From: Camarhynchus parvulus
Taxonomy: Eukaryota; Chordata; Aves; Passeriformes; Thraupidae
Reading direction: 5' to 3'
Length of the DNA stretch: 64,000 nt
Assembly (NCBI RefSeq): GCF_901933205.1
Contig: NW_022148237.1
Span: 734,001 to 798,000, forward strand
Part shown: positions 23,401 to 34,600 of the stretch, one piece after another
How positions within the stretch are numbered: position 1 is the stretch's first letter
Layout of the letters: every line of letters starts with the position of its first letter
Made by a program: the position numbers and the translations under genes
Notes under the pieces: model-generated
What the model was told of the DNA's origin: nothing
Seen by the model: the letters and a program-made list of their open reading frames with translations, nothing else
Databases searched by the model: none

Positions 23401-25721
23401 CCCCTCCCCGTGTCGGTTTCAGGGCCCCAGGACCGTGCCCAGGTCGGGGGCTGGGATTGCAGCTTCCCCCGGGACGCGGCGGCGCTGGAGCCCAGCGGGA
23501 ACCGACAGAGCGCCGGTGGGTGGGGGGCGGATTTGGGGGGCTCTAAATTGGGGGGGGGGCTCCAAACCCACTGGGGGGGCTCCAATCCCATTGGAGGAGT
23601 AGATTTGGGGGGTCCTAAATCGAGGGGGGGGGATCAAATCCCACTGGGGGGGCAAGTTTGGGGGGTCCTAAACTGGGGGGGTTGCTCAAATCCCACTGGG
23701 GGGGGAAATTTGGGGGGTCCCTAAATGCGGGAGGGGCTCCAAACCCAGTGGGGGGGGCAGATTTGGGGGGGTCCCTAAATCTGGGAGGGGCTTAAATCCC
23801 CCTGGGAGGGGCTCCAAACCAACTGGGGGGCAAAAATTTCGGGGGATCCTAAATCGGGGAAGGGCCCCAAACCCACTGGGTTTTGGGGGTGTTTTGGGGT
23901 TTTTTTGGGGGGGGGTTCTGGGGGGTTTTGGGAGTAGTTTTGGGCGGTTTCTGGAGGTTTTCGGGGGAGTTTCTGGGTGATTTTGAGGGTATTTTTGGTG
24001 TGGTTTTGGGGGTGTTTTTGGGGTTGCTTCTGGGTGATTTGGGGGGGCTTTCTGGGTGGTTTTGAGGGTGTTTTTGGGAGTGATTTTCGGGCAGTTTCTG
24101 CCTTGTTTTGAGGCTATTTTCGGGGTTATTTCTGCCTGATTTTGGGGATCTCCTGGACATTTCCGGGGGTGCCTCCACCCCTCTCTAACCACCCCCTCTC
24201 CCCCCATCCCAGCCTCCCTCCTGGCCGAATTCTTCTCCTATTTCGGCTCCCTGGATTTCGGGGGGCTCCTCCTGTCCCCCCTGGAGGGCCGAGCTCTGCC
24301 TCGCCCCCCTCCCGAGGCTCTCGGGGGTCTCCGCCCGGGCCCCCTGACCCTGCAGGACCCCTTCGAGCTCAGCCACAACGTGGCCGCCAACGTCACGGCG
24401 CGCACGGTGTCGCGATTCGTGCGCTGCTGTCGCGACGCCGCCCGCCTGTGTCGCGGCCCCGAGTTCCTGCAGAAATCGCGGCGGGGCCGGCCCTGGGGCG
24501 TGATGCGGCTGCTCCAGCCCGGGAACCGCGCGGGTTCGGGGAATTCGCACGGGAAATTCCTGATCCAGGTGCCGCTGGGAGCCCCGGGGGGGCGCGGGGG
24601 GGTCCCGCAGGGCGAGGCGGGCGCGGCCGTGGGGTTCGTGCTCAGGGAGGTGCTGGGCTGCGGCTGCGAGCCCCGGGGTGCGGGGACAGCGCGGGGGATG
24701 AGTGTCACCTGGGGAGGGGGACAGACGGGTCTGGGGGGGAATCTGGGGACACGGGGACACCCCCGGGAGCTCAGTGTCACCTGGGGAGAGGGACAGACGG
24801 GTCTGGGGGGGAATCTGGGGACACGGGGACACCCCCGGGAGCTCAATGTCACCTGGAGGGGGGGACAGACGGGTCTGGGGGAATTTGGGGACACGGGGGA
24901 TGAGGAGGAGCCACCCCCGGGAGCCGAGTGTCACCTGGAGGAGGGGACAGGAGGGTCCCAAGGGGAATTTGGGACATCGGGGGATCCCTCAGAGCCACCC
25001 CCGGGAGCCGAGTGTCACCTGGAGGAGGGGACAGACGATTCCCGAGGGGAATTGGGGGACACGGGGACCCCCGGGCCGGGCTCGAAGCGTCGCCTCCCCG
25101 AGGGGGGCCCGGACGGGGCCGGGGTCCCGCCCGCAAAGCGGCCCCGGGGCCCCGCGGGCCCGTCCCGGTGGAGCTGCTGCGTCTGGTACCGGGTGTGGCG
25201 GGGCCGCCGCCGCCTCCGCCGCCGCCTCCGGCACCGGGGGCGCTCCGGGGAGGCTGCGGGGACCGAGGGGAACCGGGGGGATCACGGGCTCGAGGGTCCT
25301 GGGGGAGTTCGGGGTCCAGGGGGGGCTCCGGATCCCGGAGGGGTTCGGGATTTTGGGGAGGTTCATGGTCCCGGGGGTGTTCAGGACTTTGGGGGTCCCG
25401 GATTTCGGGGGTTCCCCCCTGGCCCTGGAACGAGCCGTGACCGAGGCCATTGTCCGAGGGGACACCGGGACCCCCCCCGCGCCCCCCCCGGAGCCGCTGC
25501 TGCGTTTCCAGCTCAGCGCCCGCCTGGGGGGGTCGCGCCGGGACCCCCAGATGCTGCTGCAGCTCCAGCCCGACCCCCCCTCGCCGCTTTTCCAGGAGTT
25601 TTTCCATTTTTTGCGGGGTTTTCTGCCCGGAATGGTTCGGCAGCGCCTGGGCTGGGGGGGGGCGGGGGGCGCGGAGCCCCCGCCGGGGGCGGAATTTGTA
25701 AATTCTGAGGTTTTTCAGTAA
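17452..25721 (+). CDS. TUT1: TUT1 (Star-PAP / U6 terminal uridylyltransferase)
   Basis: Nuclear nucleotidyltransferase that uridylates U6 snRNA and polyadenylates selected mRNAs. Exons: 17452-17644, 18579-18769, 19274-19474, 19883-19997, 21024-21896, 22499-22608, 23218-23340, 23423-23515, 24213-25721 (TAA). Order of features: an Asp-Pro-rich N-terminus unlike the mammalian one; C2H2 zinc finger ([12 protein letters not shown], then [10 protein letters not shown]); RRM ([11 protein letters not shown] to LRVRPREH); catalytic palm [19 protein letters not shown] with the DLDL carboxylates; a long G-S-rich insert in the palm; [23 protein letters not shown]-associated core ([37 protein letters not shown]); Arg-rich segment near 25190; C-terminus [13 protein letters not shown]. 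Exon 21024-21896 is 873 nt where the phases need 874, with the break near 21803 in a G run. The last exon also changes frame between about 25200 and 25430 (a +1/-2 shift). Both look like consensus indels. Confidence 0.93.
17645..18570. repeat. Irregular minisatellite (cccgttaatcccggtcactc) in TUT1 intron 1
   Basis: About 900 bp of short cccgtta/cccggtcactcccg units. A fragment 'cggcagtgccgagcct' at about 18221 copies the start of the exon at 18579. Confidence 0.88.
18780..19260. repeat. TUT1 intron 2 with repeated TCGCGA palindromes
   Basis: A 50-bp unit (cgataggcggggagggagcg) occurs three times (18815-18945), followed by scattered tgtcgcga and atcgcgat elements to the exon at 19274. At least eight TCGCGA hexamers occur. 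Confidence 0.85.
19570..19880. repeat. Minisatellite (cccagtgttcccagtttgcc) before the TUT1 exon at 19883
   Basis: Tandem 45-bp and shorter units reading cccagtttgcccagtttcc. Confidence 0.92.
19998..21010. repeat. 1-kb CACCTG minisatellite in TUT1 intron 4
   Basis: Roughly 100 copies of acacctggg with spacers of gata, gcac or ggta; starts immediately at the donor and runs to the next acceptor. Confidence 0.96.
21180..21740 (+). repeat. In-frame coding minisatellite in the TUT1 palm insert
   Basis: Tandem units of 'ggggtccgaggggtccctt' type nested in a larger period, translating to repeats of [14 protein letters not shown] and [12 protein letters not shown]. They lie within the exon between the catalytic DLDL motif and the ARRPVVKF motif, where mammalian TUT1 carries an unrelated Pro/Ser-rich insert. 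Reading frame is kept through the whole array. Confidence 0.85.
21900..22320. repeat. Minisatellite (gggactggggggtaactggg) in TUT1 intron
   Basis: About 20-bp units of gggaggactggg/ggtaactggg. Confidence 0.92.
22720..22770 (+). pseudogene. Copy of TUT1 exon end (donor side of 22608)
   Basis: 'ctctgggcaggggggcagc' with acctggcaggtgaagg copies ctctgggcgggggggcagc, ggctggcaggtgaggg from the exon end, about 150 bp into the intron. Confidence 0.88.
23520..24130. repeat. Short G-rich repeats in TUT1 intron
   Basis: Units of 'ccaaacccactggggggg' then ttttgggggtgttttgg. No conserved element is seen. Confidence 0.8.
24695..25075 (+). repeat. In-frame coding minisatellite in the TUT1 C-terminal region
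   Basis: Five imperfect units built around 'tgtcacctgg' and 'gacagacgggtct', translating to repeats containing CHLEEGTD or [13 protein letters not shown] depending on frame. They fall in the non-conserved segment between the PAP core and the Arg-rich motif. Confidence 0.8.
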
Positions 25722-26321
25722 AATCCGTTCTGCAGCGTGGCCGGGGTGGTACTGGGGGGGGGGGGCGGGAATTGGGGGAGAAAATGGAAAAATGGGAATT
25801 TATTGAGCAGGGAGCAGCACTCGGGGATTGACCCCACACCAGGCACTGACCACTGACCACTGGAGCTGCTTAATGACCCCACACCAGGCACTGACCACTC
25901 CCTGCTGACCACTGGAGTCAATTGTTGACCCCCTGACCCCATCATTGACCGCTCAACACCCCTGACTGACCACTGGAGCCATTTACTGACCCCACACCAG
26001 GCACTGACCACCAAACTCTCTCCACTGACTACTGGACACCCTTTAATGACCACTCACTGCCCCTCACTGACCACTCCACGCCATCCACTGACCACCACAA
26101 CCTCCGCTGAGCACCGCTCCCCCCCTTTAATGCCCACCCCACACCACTCACTGACCAGCAAACCCTCTGCTGACCACTGGACACCCTTTAGTGACCACTC
26201 CACGCCACTCACTGCCCCCGACACCCCTTTATTGACCACTCAGCGCCCCCCGCCCCCTTTACTGACCACTCCCGCTCTCTATTAACCGCCCCCCGCCCCA
26301 TTTCCAGCGCCCGCCCCCGGC
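25722..26321. other. TUT1-TAF6L tail-to-tail intergenic interval
   Basis: Holds the 3' ends of both genes. AGTAAA, a known variant poly(A) signal, overlaps the TUT1 stop (25717-25722). On the minus strand AATAAA occurs at 26233-26228 and again at 25804-25799 for TAF6L. The rest is short irregular repeats of 'ccactgaccac' and 'caccaggcactgacc'. No gene is seen. Confidence 0.7.
26228..26233 (-). terminator. TAF6L poly(A) signal AATAAA (minus strand)
   Basis: Reads tttatt on the plus strand, about 90 bases past the TAF6L stop at 26322. A second copy at 25799-25804 could serve as a distal signal. Confidence 0.6.
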
Positions 26322-29300
26322 TCAGAGCAGCAGCAGCAGCGAGTACTCGGCTCGGGGCCACCTCCGCGGGGCCCGCGCGGTTCTCCCGATCATCGGCAGC
26401 CGCTGCGCGTAGCGGGAGCCGAGCGCGGCCCCGGGCGGCTGCGGGAAGCTCGTCTGGAACCTGCGGCCGGGGCAGCGCCGCCGGTCTGGCGCCCCGCGAT
26501 CACGAAGTTGAAGCGGGGAGGGCCCCGGGGCGAGCGGCATTTCTGGAACACGTCCCGAAGCGCCGGGCCGGTGGCCGGAGGGGGTGCGGGGGGTCCCGCG
26601 GGGCCGGGCGGGGGCCCGGGGCTCCGGTGCAGCGGGGGCCGCTCGGCGCGGCGGCGGCGGCTCCTCGTCCCTCGGGCTCACCGTGGCGTTGGTCAGCTGG
26701 GGCATTTTGCGGGCGGCTCCTTCGGCCGGGGGCTCTTTGCGAGCGCCCTCGCTCGTTCCCGGGGGGCTCGGGGGGTCGGCGGGGGCGCCGGTACCGAATC
26801 GAACGGCGAGGCTGTCGCCGAAAAAGTCGTAGAGCTCGCGGTACATGTCCCGCAGCGACGGCGGCGGCGGCGAGGAGGAGGAGGAGGAGGAGGAAGCAGC
26901 GGTGCCGCTTCCCCCCGGTATCAGCGGGCGGCCCAAGCCCAGCTCGGGGGAGGGGTCCTGGCCGGGGGGGCTGTGCCGGGGGGACCCCTCGGGACCCCCA
27001 AATCCCGGGGCTTGCTGAGCCTTGGCCTTGAGCAGCCGCTCCACGGCGACCTGGGGGGACACGGGGGGGTCAGGGGGAGCTAAGGGGGTTTAGGGCTGAG
27101 GGACCCCCCCGGGCCTCACCAGGATGGCGCCGTAGACTTTGTGGCCGTCAGCCTTGACCTGGGCGTTGGACACGGAGTAATCGTCCAGCACGGCCTGGAG
27201 GTTGGGCCAGTACGTGGGGAGGTGGGGGTACAGCACCCGCTCCACCGCCTGGGAAACGGGGGGGACACGGGCTGGGAACCCCCCCTGAACCCCCAAACCC
27301 TTCCATGGAACCCCCCTGAGCACCCCATGGAACCCCCAAACCCCCTGGAACTCCCCTAAATCACCTTTAGACCCCCCAAACCCCCTCAGGACCCCCCCAA
27401 ACCCCCTCAGGACCCCTCAAAACCCCCTCGGGACCCCCCAAACCCCCCGTAGCCCCCTCAAGCCCCCCATAACCCTCCTAAAACCCCTTGGGACCCCCCC
27501 AAACCCCCTCAGAACCCCCCAAACCTCCTCAGGACCCCCCAAACCCCCCATAGCCCCCCAAACCTTCCAGCCCAGCGCGTGCAGCCCCACCACGGCGCCG
27601 TAGTGGGAGCAGAGCGGCCGCACGGGATCGGCCAGAACCTTCTGGAGCGAGAGCAGGATCTGCTGGTAGAGGCCCCTGACCAGCTCCCCGTGGCTCCTGC
27701 GGGCACAGCGCGCGCTCAGCTGGCACTCACACAACAACTGGGAAATCCCTTTGCCGGGATTTGTTTGTCCCGAGAGGCTGAGAAGCCTCCGAGGAAAGGA
27801 AAACGCCAAAAATTGTGTGGGGCTGTGGGATGCAGCCGGTGAATCCGCGATTGGCCTCGTGTGGCTGGTTTTAATTAACGGCCAATCGCAGTCCAGCTGG
27901 GTTGGGACTCTGAGCAGCCACAAGATTTTATTTTTCTTTTCTTTTCTTTTTTCTTTTCTCTTTTCTTCTCTTTTCTTTCTTTCCTTTTTTCTTTCCTTTT
28001 TCTTTCTTTTTCCTTCTCTTTCCGTTTTCCTTTCTCTTTCCCTTCCCTTTCCTTTTTCTTTTTTCCTTTTCCTTCCCTTTTTTCTCCTTTCCCATTTTCT
28101 TTTCTCCTTTCCTTCCCTTTTCCTTTCCCCTTTCTTTTCCCTTCCCTTCCCTTCCCTTCCTTTTCCCTTTTCCCTTCCCTTCCCTTCCTTTTCCCTTTTC
28201 CCTTTTCCTTCCCTTCCCTTCCTTTTCCCTTTTCCTTCCCTTCTGATGAACTCTTTTTTATCCCCTCTTTTAGCATAATCCCACCACACAATTCCCTTTC
28301 AATCTGATACAAACCACAAAATAACCAACCACCGCAAGGGGGATTTTTCCTTTTGTGATTTATATTCCATTACAAACACCGAGCTACCATTCTCATCCCT
28401 CCCCTCCTCCCGGAACCCCTGCGGGCCCCGACCCCTCGTGAGACCCCCAGGGCCCCCCGGGACCCCCCAAGCCCCCCGTGCCCACCAGAAGATGCGGCCC
28501 AGCAGCAGCGCGGCGTAGTCGCGCAGGGTCCAGTGGTCGTTCAGGGGGTTGATGGAGGCGGCCAGCGGCTCCAGCACGCAGTAGAGCACCGAGCCCATCA
28601 GGCTGCCCACGTAGGAGCCCAGGCACAGGAACGGGTTCTGCAGGAGGCTCCGCGCCAGCTGCAGCAGCCGGCTCAGCTGCTCCAGGTCGTGGCTCACGGA
28701 TTTCACCTGGCACAGGTGAGGGAAGGTGGCAGGGAGAGCTTGGGGAGGCTCCGGGGACAGTTTGGGACAGCTCAGCTCAGCCCAGAAACCTTCAGCAGCC
28801 TCTGGAGATCACCAGGATCCCCCAAAACTCACCCCAGACTTCCTGGAGACCCTCCAGGAACCCCCAAATTCACCCCAGATCCCTTTGGGACACCCCAAAT
28901 CCCTTGGGGACCTTCAGGGTCCCCCCAAACTCACCCCAGGATCCCCCCAAGATGCCCAAAACTCACCCCAGAACCCCTCAGGACCCCCAAACTCACTCCA
29001 AACCTCCCCCTAGGAACTCCATGCTCACCCCAAACCCCGTCAAGACCTCCCAAAGCCCCCCAGGACCCCCCAAACTCACCCCAAACCCCGCCAAATCCCC
29101 CCAAAGCCCCCCAGGACCCCCCAAACTCACCCCAAACCCCGCCAAATCCCCCCAAAGCCCCCCAGGACCCCCCAAACTCACCCCAAACCCCGCCAAATCC
29201 CCCCAAAGCCCCCCAGGACCCCCCAAACTCACCCCACTGACCACATAGACGAAGTAGGGCAGCAGCGCCGCGATCTTGGGGTTGCTCTGGAGATCCTGCA

Positions 29301-31460
29301 GAGCCACCTGGGGGGGGTTCAGGGAGGGTCAGCCCGGCCTGGGGGAACCCCCTGAGACCCCCAGCCCCCCCCCCCAAACCCACCTTCATGAGCTGGGGGT
29401 CGTCGCCCAGCACGGCGCGGGTGACGTGCTGGTAGTACTTGAGCAGATCATCGCTGAGCGAGGAGACGGCGCTGGGCACTGCCAGGGCGGGGCAGGGGGC
29501 ACCCCCAGGGTGAGACCCCCGCTCGGGAGGGGGCCGGGGCATTTCAGGGGGTCCTGGGGGGTCTCGGGATGAAGGGCAGGGGGAGATCTGGGGGATTTCA
29601 GGGGGTCTCAGTGGGCTCGGGATGAGGAGAAAAGGGGTCCTGAGAGGGTTGGGGAGGAGTTTGGGGGATTTGGGGTGTCCTGAGGTCTCTTGGGGGGGTC
29701 TGGGGGTCTCGGGAGCATGAGGAAAGGGGTCTGGGGGATTTCAGGGGGTCCTGGAGGTCTGGGGGGGATCCCAGAGGGTTTTTGAGGGGGTCTGGGAGGT
29801 TTTGGGGGTCCCTGCGGGGGTCCCAGGATGAGGCCTGGAGGGGCCCCAGGGAGGTCCTGAAGGTTTTGGGGGTCCCAAGGGGTCTGGGGGTGTCCCAGGG
29901 GTTCTTGGGGGGTCTCGGGGGGGTCGTTCCTGACCTGCTCCCTGCGGCTCCAGGTTCCCTTTGCCATCCAGGTAGGACACGTGCACTGCAGGACGGGGGG
30001 AGGGGCTGAGATTTTGGGGTTCCCAGAGAACATTTTGGGGTTCCCAGGACATTTTTGGGGTGCACCTCTCGCAGAAATCTCAGCACAGCCCTTGGGGGGC
30101 TCTCAGGGATATTTTGGGGTTCCCAGGGGAGGTTTTGGGTTCCCAGGGAATATTTGGGGATATTTTGGGGCGCACCTCTCACAGCAGTCTCGGCGCAGCC
30201 CTTGGGGATGTTGGTGGCCAGCGCCAGCTCCAGCAGATTCACCTCCCGATCCTCGGGGAAAAACAAATCCGAGTCCCGGAGGGGCCGGAACGGGAGCGAG
30301 TCCTGCGAGCCGCAGCCACAGACGGCCTGGGGACAGAGGGGACATTGGGGACATCATTGGGGACATCACTGGGGACATCATTGGGGACGTTGGGGACATC
30401 ACTGGGGACATCACTGGGGACTCATTGGGGATATCACTGGGGACTCACTGGGGACATCATTGGGGACATTGGGGATGTCACTGGGGACACTGGGGACACT
30501 GAGGGACACTGAGGGACAGAGTTCTGGGCGCTGCAGCCACCCACAGCCTGAGGGCGTGAGGAACAGCCTTGGGGACATTTGGGATATCAGAGATGTTGGA
30601 GGACACTGGGGACATTTGGGGCACTGGGGACACTCCAGGACATTGGGGACAGCGAGAACATTGGGGACGCCTGGGGATTTGGGGACACTGCAAGGACTGG
30701 GCACGTCACCGGTGTCCCCAGTGTCCCCAGTGTCCCCTCTGTCCCCACCTCGACGTTGCTCCAGCGCAGAGCTCGGTTGAAATCCTCCACGGTGAGGCGG
30801 CGGCGCCGAGTGTGCTTCAGGAACTGAGAGCTGTTCTGGGAGCAACGGGGACAAAATGGGAGAAAAAATGGGAAAAAATGGGAAATGAGGAATTGGGAAT
30901 GGGGATGGGAACGAGAACAACGGGGACAACGGGAATGGGGACGGGGAAATGGGAACGGGAACGGGAATGGAAACGGGAAGGGGAAACTGGGAAACGCGGA
31001 AATGGGAATGGGGAAAACGGGAACAGGATCAGCACCGGGAACGGGAACAGGGGAAATGGGAACGGGATCGGGAACGGGATCCTCATCGAGAGCGACACCG
31101 GGATCGGTGCTGGCTTCAGCACCGGGGAACCGCGCCCGGGACGGCACCGGGGCCGCTGGGCGGGAGCGGGAGCATCACCGGGAGCGGGGCCGGGACTGCC
31201 CGAGGGTATCCCCGATACCCCTCGGTATCTCCGGTAACCGCGGAAATCCCCGATACCCCCCGGTATCTCCGGTAACCCCGCTAACCCCCCGGCCCCCCCG
31301 GTATCCCCGGTACCTGCGTGGCCTCCCGCAGCCGGTAGCACACATCCTCGGCCAGCAGCGCCGCCACCTCGTCGCTGAGCTCCACGCCGGCGCTCTCGGC
31401 CATGAGCCGCACCGAGTCCCGCGGCAGCTCCACGAAGCGCCGCTCCTCCCGCTCCGCCAT
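26322..31460 (-). CDS. TAF6L: TAF6L, PCAF/SAGA-associated TAF6-like factor
   Basis: Histone-fold and HEAT-repeat subunit of SAGA/PCAF acetyltransferase complexes. Minus-strand exons from the ATG: 31460-31314, 30835-30749, 30326-30176, 29985-29935, 29478-29384, 29307-29233, 28706-28486, 27696-27564, 27248-27120, 27050-26322. The start gives MAEREERRFVELPRDSVRLM. Histone fold spans exons 1-2 (DEVAALLAEDVCYRLREA; KHTRRRRLTVEDFNRALRW). The HEAT domain runs from FFPEDREVNLLELALATN through LDDYSVSNAQVKADGHKV. The C-terminal exon has a Ser run, MYRELYDFFGDSLAVRFG and MIGRTARAPRRW. In that exon the block DVFQKCRSPRGPPRFNF is read in another frame: a +1 shift near 26570 and a -1 shift near 26480 cancel, so the exon remains 729 nt. 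Shares a divergent promoter with WDR74. Confidence 0.95.
27700..28420 (-). mobile_element. Possible transposable-element remnant (solo-LTR-like) around the polypyrimidine tract
   Basis: This intron is the only TAF6L intron with balanced base composition instead of C-rich minisatellite. On the minus strand it has a TATA-like ggataaaaaag near 28255, an aataaaatct near 27925, and a terminal segment with 'gaggcttctcagcctc' near 27780, features seen in retroviral LTRs. No target-site duplication and no coding region are identified, so the assignment is tentative. Confidence 0.25.
27925..28246 (-). repeat. Polypyrimidine/polypurine tract in a TAF6L intron
   Basis: About 320 bp of almost pure C/T on the plus strand, grading from ttttcttt to ttcccttccctt. 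In the TAF6L transcript it is an uninterrupted G/A tract. Such mirror-symmetric tracts can form triplex DNA. It lies between the exons ending 28486 and starting 27696. Confidence 0.9.
29035..29235 (-). repeat. About 54-bp repeats extending the TAF6L donor at 29233
   Basis: Four units, each containing 'ccccaaactcacccc', the donor context of the real exon end (minus GTGAGTTTGGGG), followed by caaatcccccc and ccaggacc. Confidence 0.85.
30055..30105 (-). pseudogene. Copy of the TAF6L exon end (donor side of 30176)
   Basis: 'gcacctctcgcagaaatctc' with agcacagcccttgggg matches the exon edge 'gcacctctcacagcagtctc', cgcagcccttgggg. Confidence 0.9.
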
Positions 31461-31666
31461 GGCGGGGCCCGGCCACGCCCACGAGGGGCGGGGTTATGCA
31501 AATAAACCCAGCGTAGAGCCTTCCGGGAGCCCGCGCGTGAGGGAGGAGGGGTTATGCAAATGAAGACGCGCACGGGGGATGCCGGGAGCTCCCGGAACTT
31601 TTCTACCCGGAACGTTTCGGCCGCGCTCGCGGTTCCCGCGCCGGAAGGGTCGGGAGGACTCCCAAG
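31461..31666. promoter_or_regulatory. Bidirectional TAF6L/WDR74 promoter
   Basis: The two ATGs are 206 bp apart and point away from each other. The interval is GC-rich and contains two copies of 'ggggttatgcaaat' (about 31490 and 31549), each holding the perfect octamer ATGCAAAT, plus CCGGAA-type ETS motifs near 31640. No TATA box is placed for either gene. Confidence 0.75.
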
Positions 31667-34600
31667 ATGGCGGCGCCCACGCGGTTGTGTCACGTTTGGG
31701 TGGGGGCCGAGACCGGGGCCCTCAAAGGTGGGGAGGGGTCCTGGGGGGTCTGGGGGGGGTCCTGGGGGGTCCTGGGGGGTCTGGGGGGCCCTGGGGGGGT
31801 CCTGGGGGGTCTGGGGGGGGTCGGGGCGGGTCCTTAGGTGGGATCCGGGGCAGTTCTGAGGGAGTTCCGGGGTCCGGGAGGGGCCTTTGGGGGGTCCCGG
31901 AGGTGTCTGGGAGGGCCCCGGGGGTTTGGGGGTCCTGGGGGGGTCCCGGCGGGGATTGGGGCGGTTCAGGGGGGTCCCGGGGGGTTCCTGACTTTCCCCT
32001 CCCCCCCCAGGGGTGAACCTGCAGCGCCGAGAGGCCTCGAACCACGCGGGGGGGGAGGGGCTGAGCCGGGCCCGGGGGGTCTCGGTGCTCACCTGGGGGA
32101 CCCCGCCCAGAGCCAGGTGAGTGGGGGGGGGGGGGGTCCCGGGGGGTTCGGGGTGTCCTGAACCCCCCCGTGCCCCCCCCCAGGTGCTGGTGGGAGCCCT
32201 GGATCGATCCCTGAGCGTTTTCAGCACCGAGACAGGAAAATTCACCGGGGGAGGCGCTGCCCGGGGGGGGGCGGCGCCTTCTGCGGCCTCGGGGTGCTCG
32301 GCAGGTACCGGGGGGGGGGGGGTCCTGGGGAGTGGGGAGGGGTCTGGGGGGTCCTGGGGGTCCTGAGGATGCTCAGCAGGTAAAGGGGGGTCTCGGAGGG
32401 TCCTGGGGTCCCTGAAGGGTTTTTGAGGGGGGGGGTTTCTGAGGGGTCTTGGGGGGCCCCGGAAGGGTCTGGGTGGGTCCTGGAGGGGTCTGGGGGCTTC
32501 CAGGGGGTCCCTGAAGGGTCTTTGGGTGCTGGGGGGGGTTTGGGGGGTCCTGGGTTGGTTTCCGAGGGGTTTGGGGGGGTTGGGAGGGGTCTTGAGGGGT
32601 GGGGGATGGGTCAGAGGCGCTCGGGGGGGTCCCCAAGCCCCCCCTGACCCCCCCCGCCCCCCCCAGCTCCGTGGTCACCGCGGTGGAGTCGGGGCTGGTT
32701 CGGGTCTGGGGGGAGCAGGAGGCCGAGGAGGTGAGTGGGGGGCTCGGGGGGGCTCGGGGGCTCGGGGGTTTTGGGGTCACCCCCAGACCCCTCCCCAATC
32801 CCAGCCCCTTTTGGGATCTGCGGGTGGGGCAGAAAGTGCCAGAATTGGGGATTTTCCGTGGGTTTGGGGGGGTTTTAGGAGGGTTTAGGGGGATTTTTGG
32901 GTCTGGGGGTGTCTCTGGGGGAGGGATTTGGGGTGACCCCTCCCCATTTCCAGCCCCTGCAGGAGCTGCAGGCGGGGCCGGGGCTGTGCCAGAATTGGGG
33001 ATTTTGGGCAGATTTTGGGGGATTTTGGGGTGGATTTTTGGGAGTTTTTAATGAGGATTTTAAGCAGAATTTGGGTGGATTTTTGGGGGGTTTTTTATGA
33101 GGATTTTGAGCAGGATTTGCGGGATTTTTTGGGGGGGTTTTGGGGTGCGCCAGCCCCTGCAGGAGCTGCAGGCGGGGCCGGGGCTGTGCCGGATGCGCCA
33201 GGACCCTGCGAGGCCTCACGTGGTGGGCACGGGGGGCAAGGAGAACGCGCTCAAGGTGTGGGACCTGCAGCGGCCCCAGGAGCCCCTGTTCCGGGCCAAG
33301 AACGTGAGTGGCACCCTGGAAACCCCCAGAAATACCCAAAAACAAAAAAATACCCCCAGAAATACCCAAAAACAAACCCCAAAAATACCCAAAAACAAAC
33401 CCCAAAAATACCCCAAACCAACCCAGAAATACCCCAAAAACAACCCAAAAAATACCCCAAAACCACCTCGAAAATCCCTCAAAATCACCCCAAAAGTACC
33501 CCAAAAACACTCTAAAAAACCCCAAAAGTACTTTCAGAAGTACCCAAAAGTGGCTCCAAAAATACTTCGTAAGCACCCTGAAAATATCCCAAAAAGATCT
33601 AAAAAATATCCAAAAAGCAACCCCCAAAACAACTCGAAAAATAGCCCAAAGTACCTCGAAAATACCAAAAAATATCCCAAAAATATCCCAGACCACATGT
33701 GTCAGGCTAGGGGCACGAGTGGCACCCAAAATACCCCAAAAAAATCTGCACAAACATCCCAAAAACAGCTGCAGGAATGCCCCAAAATACACCTAAAAAA
33801 ATACCGAATTACAACCTCGGAAACATCCCTAAAAACGCCCCTAAACCACCTAAAAATCAACCCCAAAACCAACCCCGAAAATACCCCAAACCAACCCCAA
33901 ATCACGACATTAGAAATGCCCAAAAAAATAGCCCAAAATGTCCTAAAAATATCTCAAAATTATTCCGAAAATACTTAAAAACCAACCCCGAAAACAACTA
34001 AAAAACCCCCCAAAATATCCCAAACATCCCCAAATTGTCCCCGAATGTCCCAGGTGAGGAACGATTGGCTGGATCTGCGCGTGCCCGTCTGGGACCGGGA
34101 CCTGCAGTTCCTGCCGGGGTCGCAGAGAATCGTCACCTGCACGGGGCACGGCCAGGTGAGGTCACCTGGGGTCACCTGGGGTCACCTGGGGTCATCGGGG
34201 GTCGCCTGCACGGGGCACGGCCAGGTGAGGTCACCTGGGGTCATTTGGGGTCACCTGGGGTCATCGGGGGTCACCTGCACGGGGCACGGCCAGGTGAGGT
34301 CACCTGGGGTCATTTGGGGTCACCTGGGGTCACCTGCACGGGGCACGGCCAGGTGAGGTCACCTGGGGTCACCTGGGGTCACCTGGGGTCGCCTGCACTG
34401 GGCACGGCCAGGTGAGGGCACGGGGGGCACACCTGGGGGGGCATTGGGGTCATTTGGGGTCACCTGCTGTGCCCCCCCCCGTGCCAGGTGCGTCTCTACG
34501 ACCCCGCGTGCCCCCGGCGCCGCCCGGTGCTCGATGCCGCCTACGGGGAGGCGCCGCTGACGGCGCTGGCGCTGCCCGAGGGGAACATGTCAGTGCTGGG

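Noticed and set aside
27700..28420. Intact endogenous retrovirus or CR1 element
   Set aside because: No coding sequence, no clear terminal repeats or target duplication; kept only as a low-confidence LTR-like remnant.
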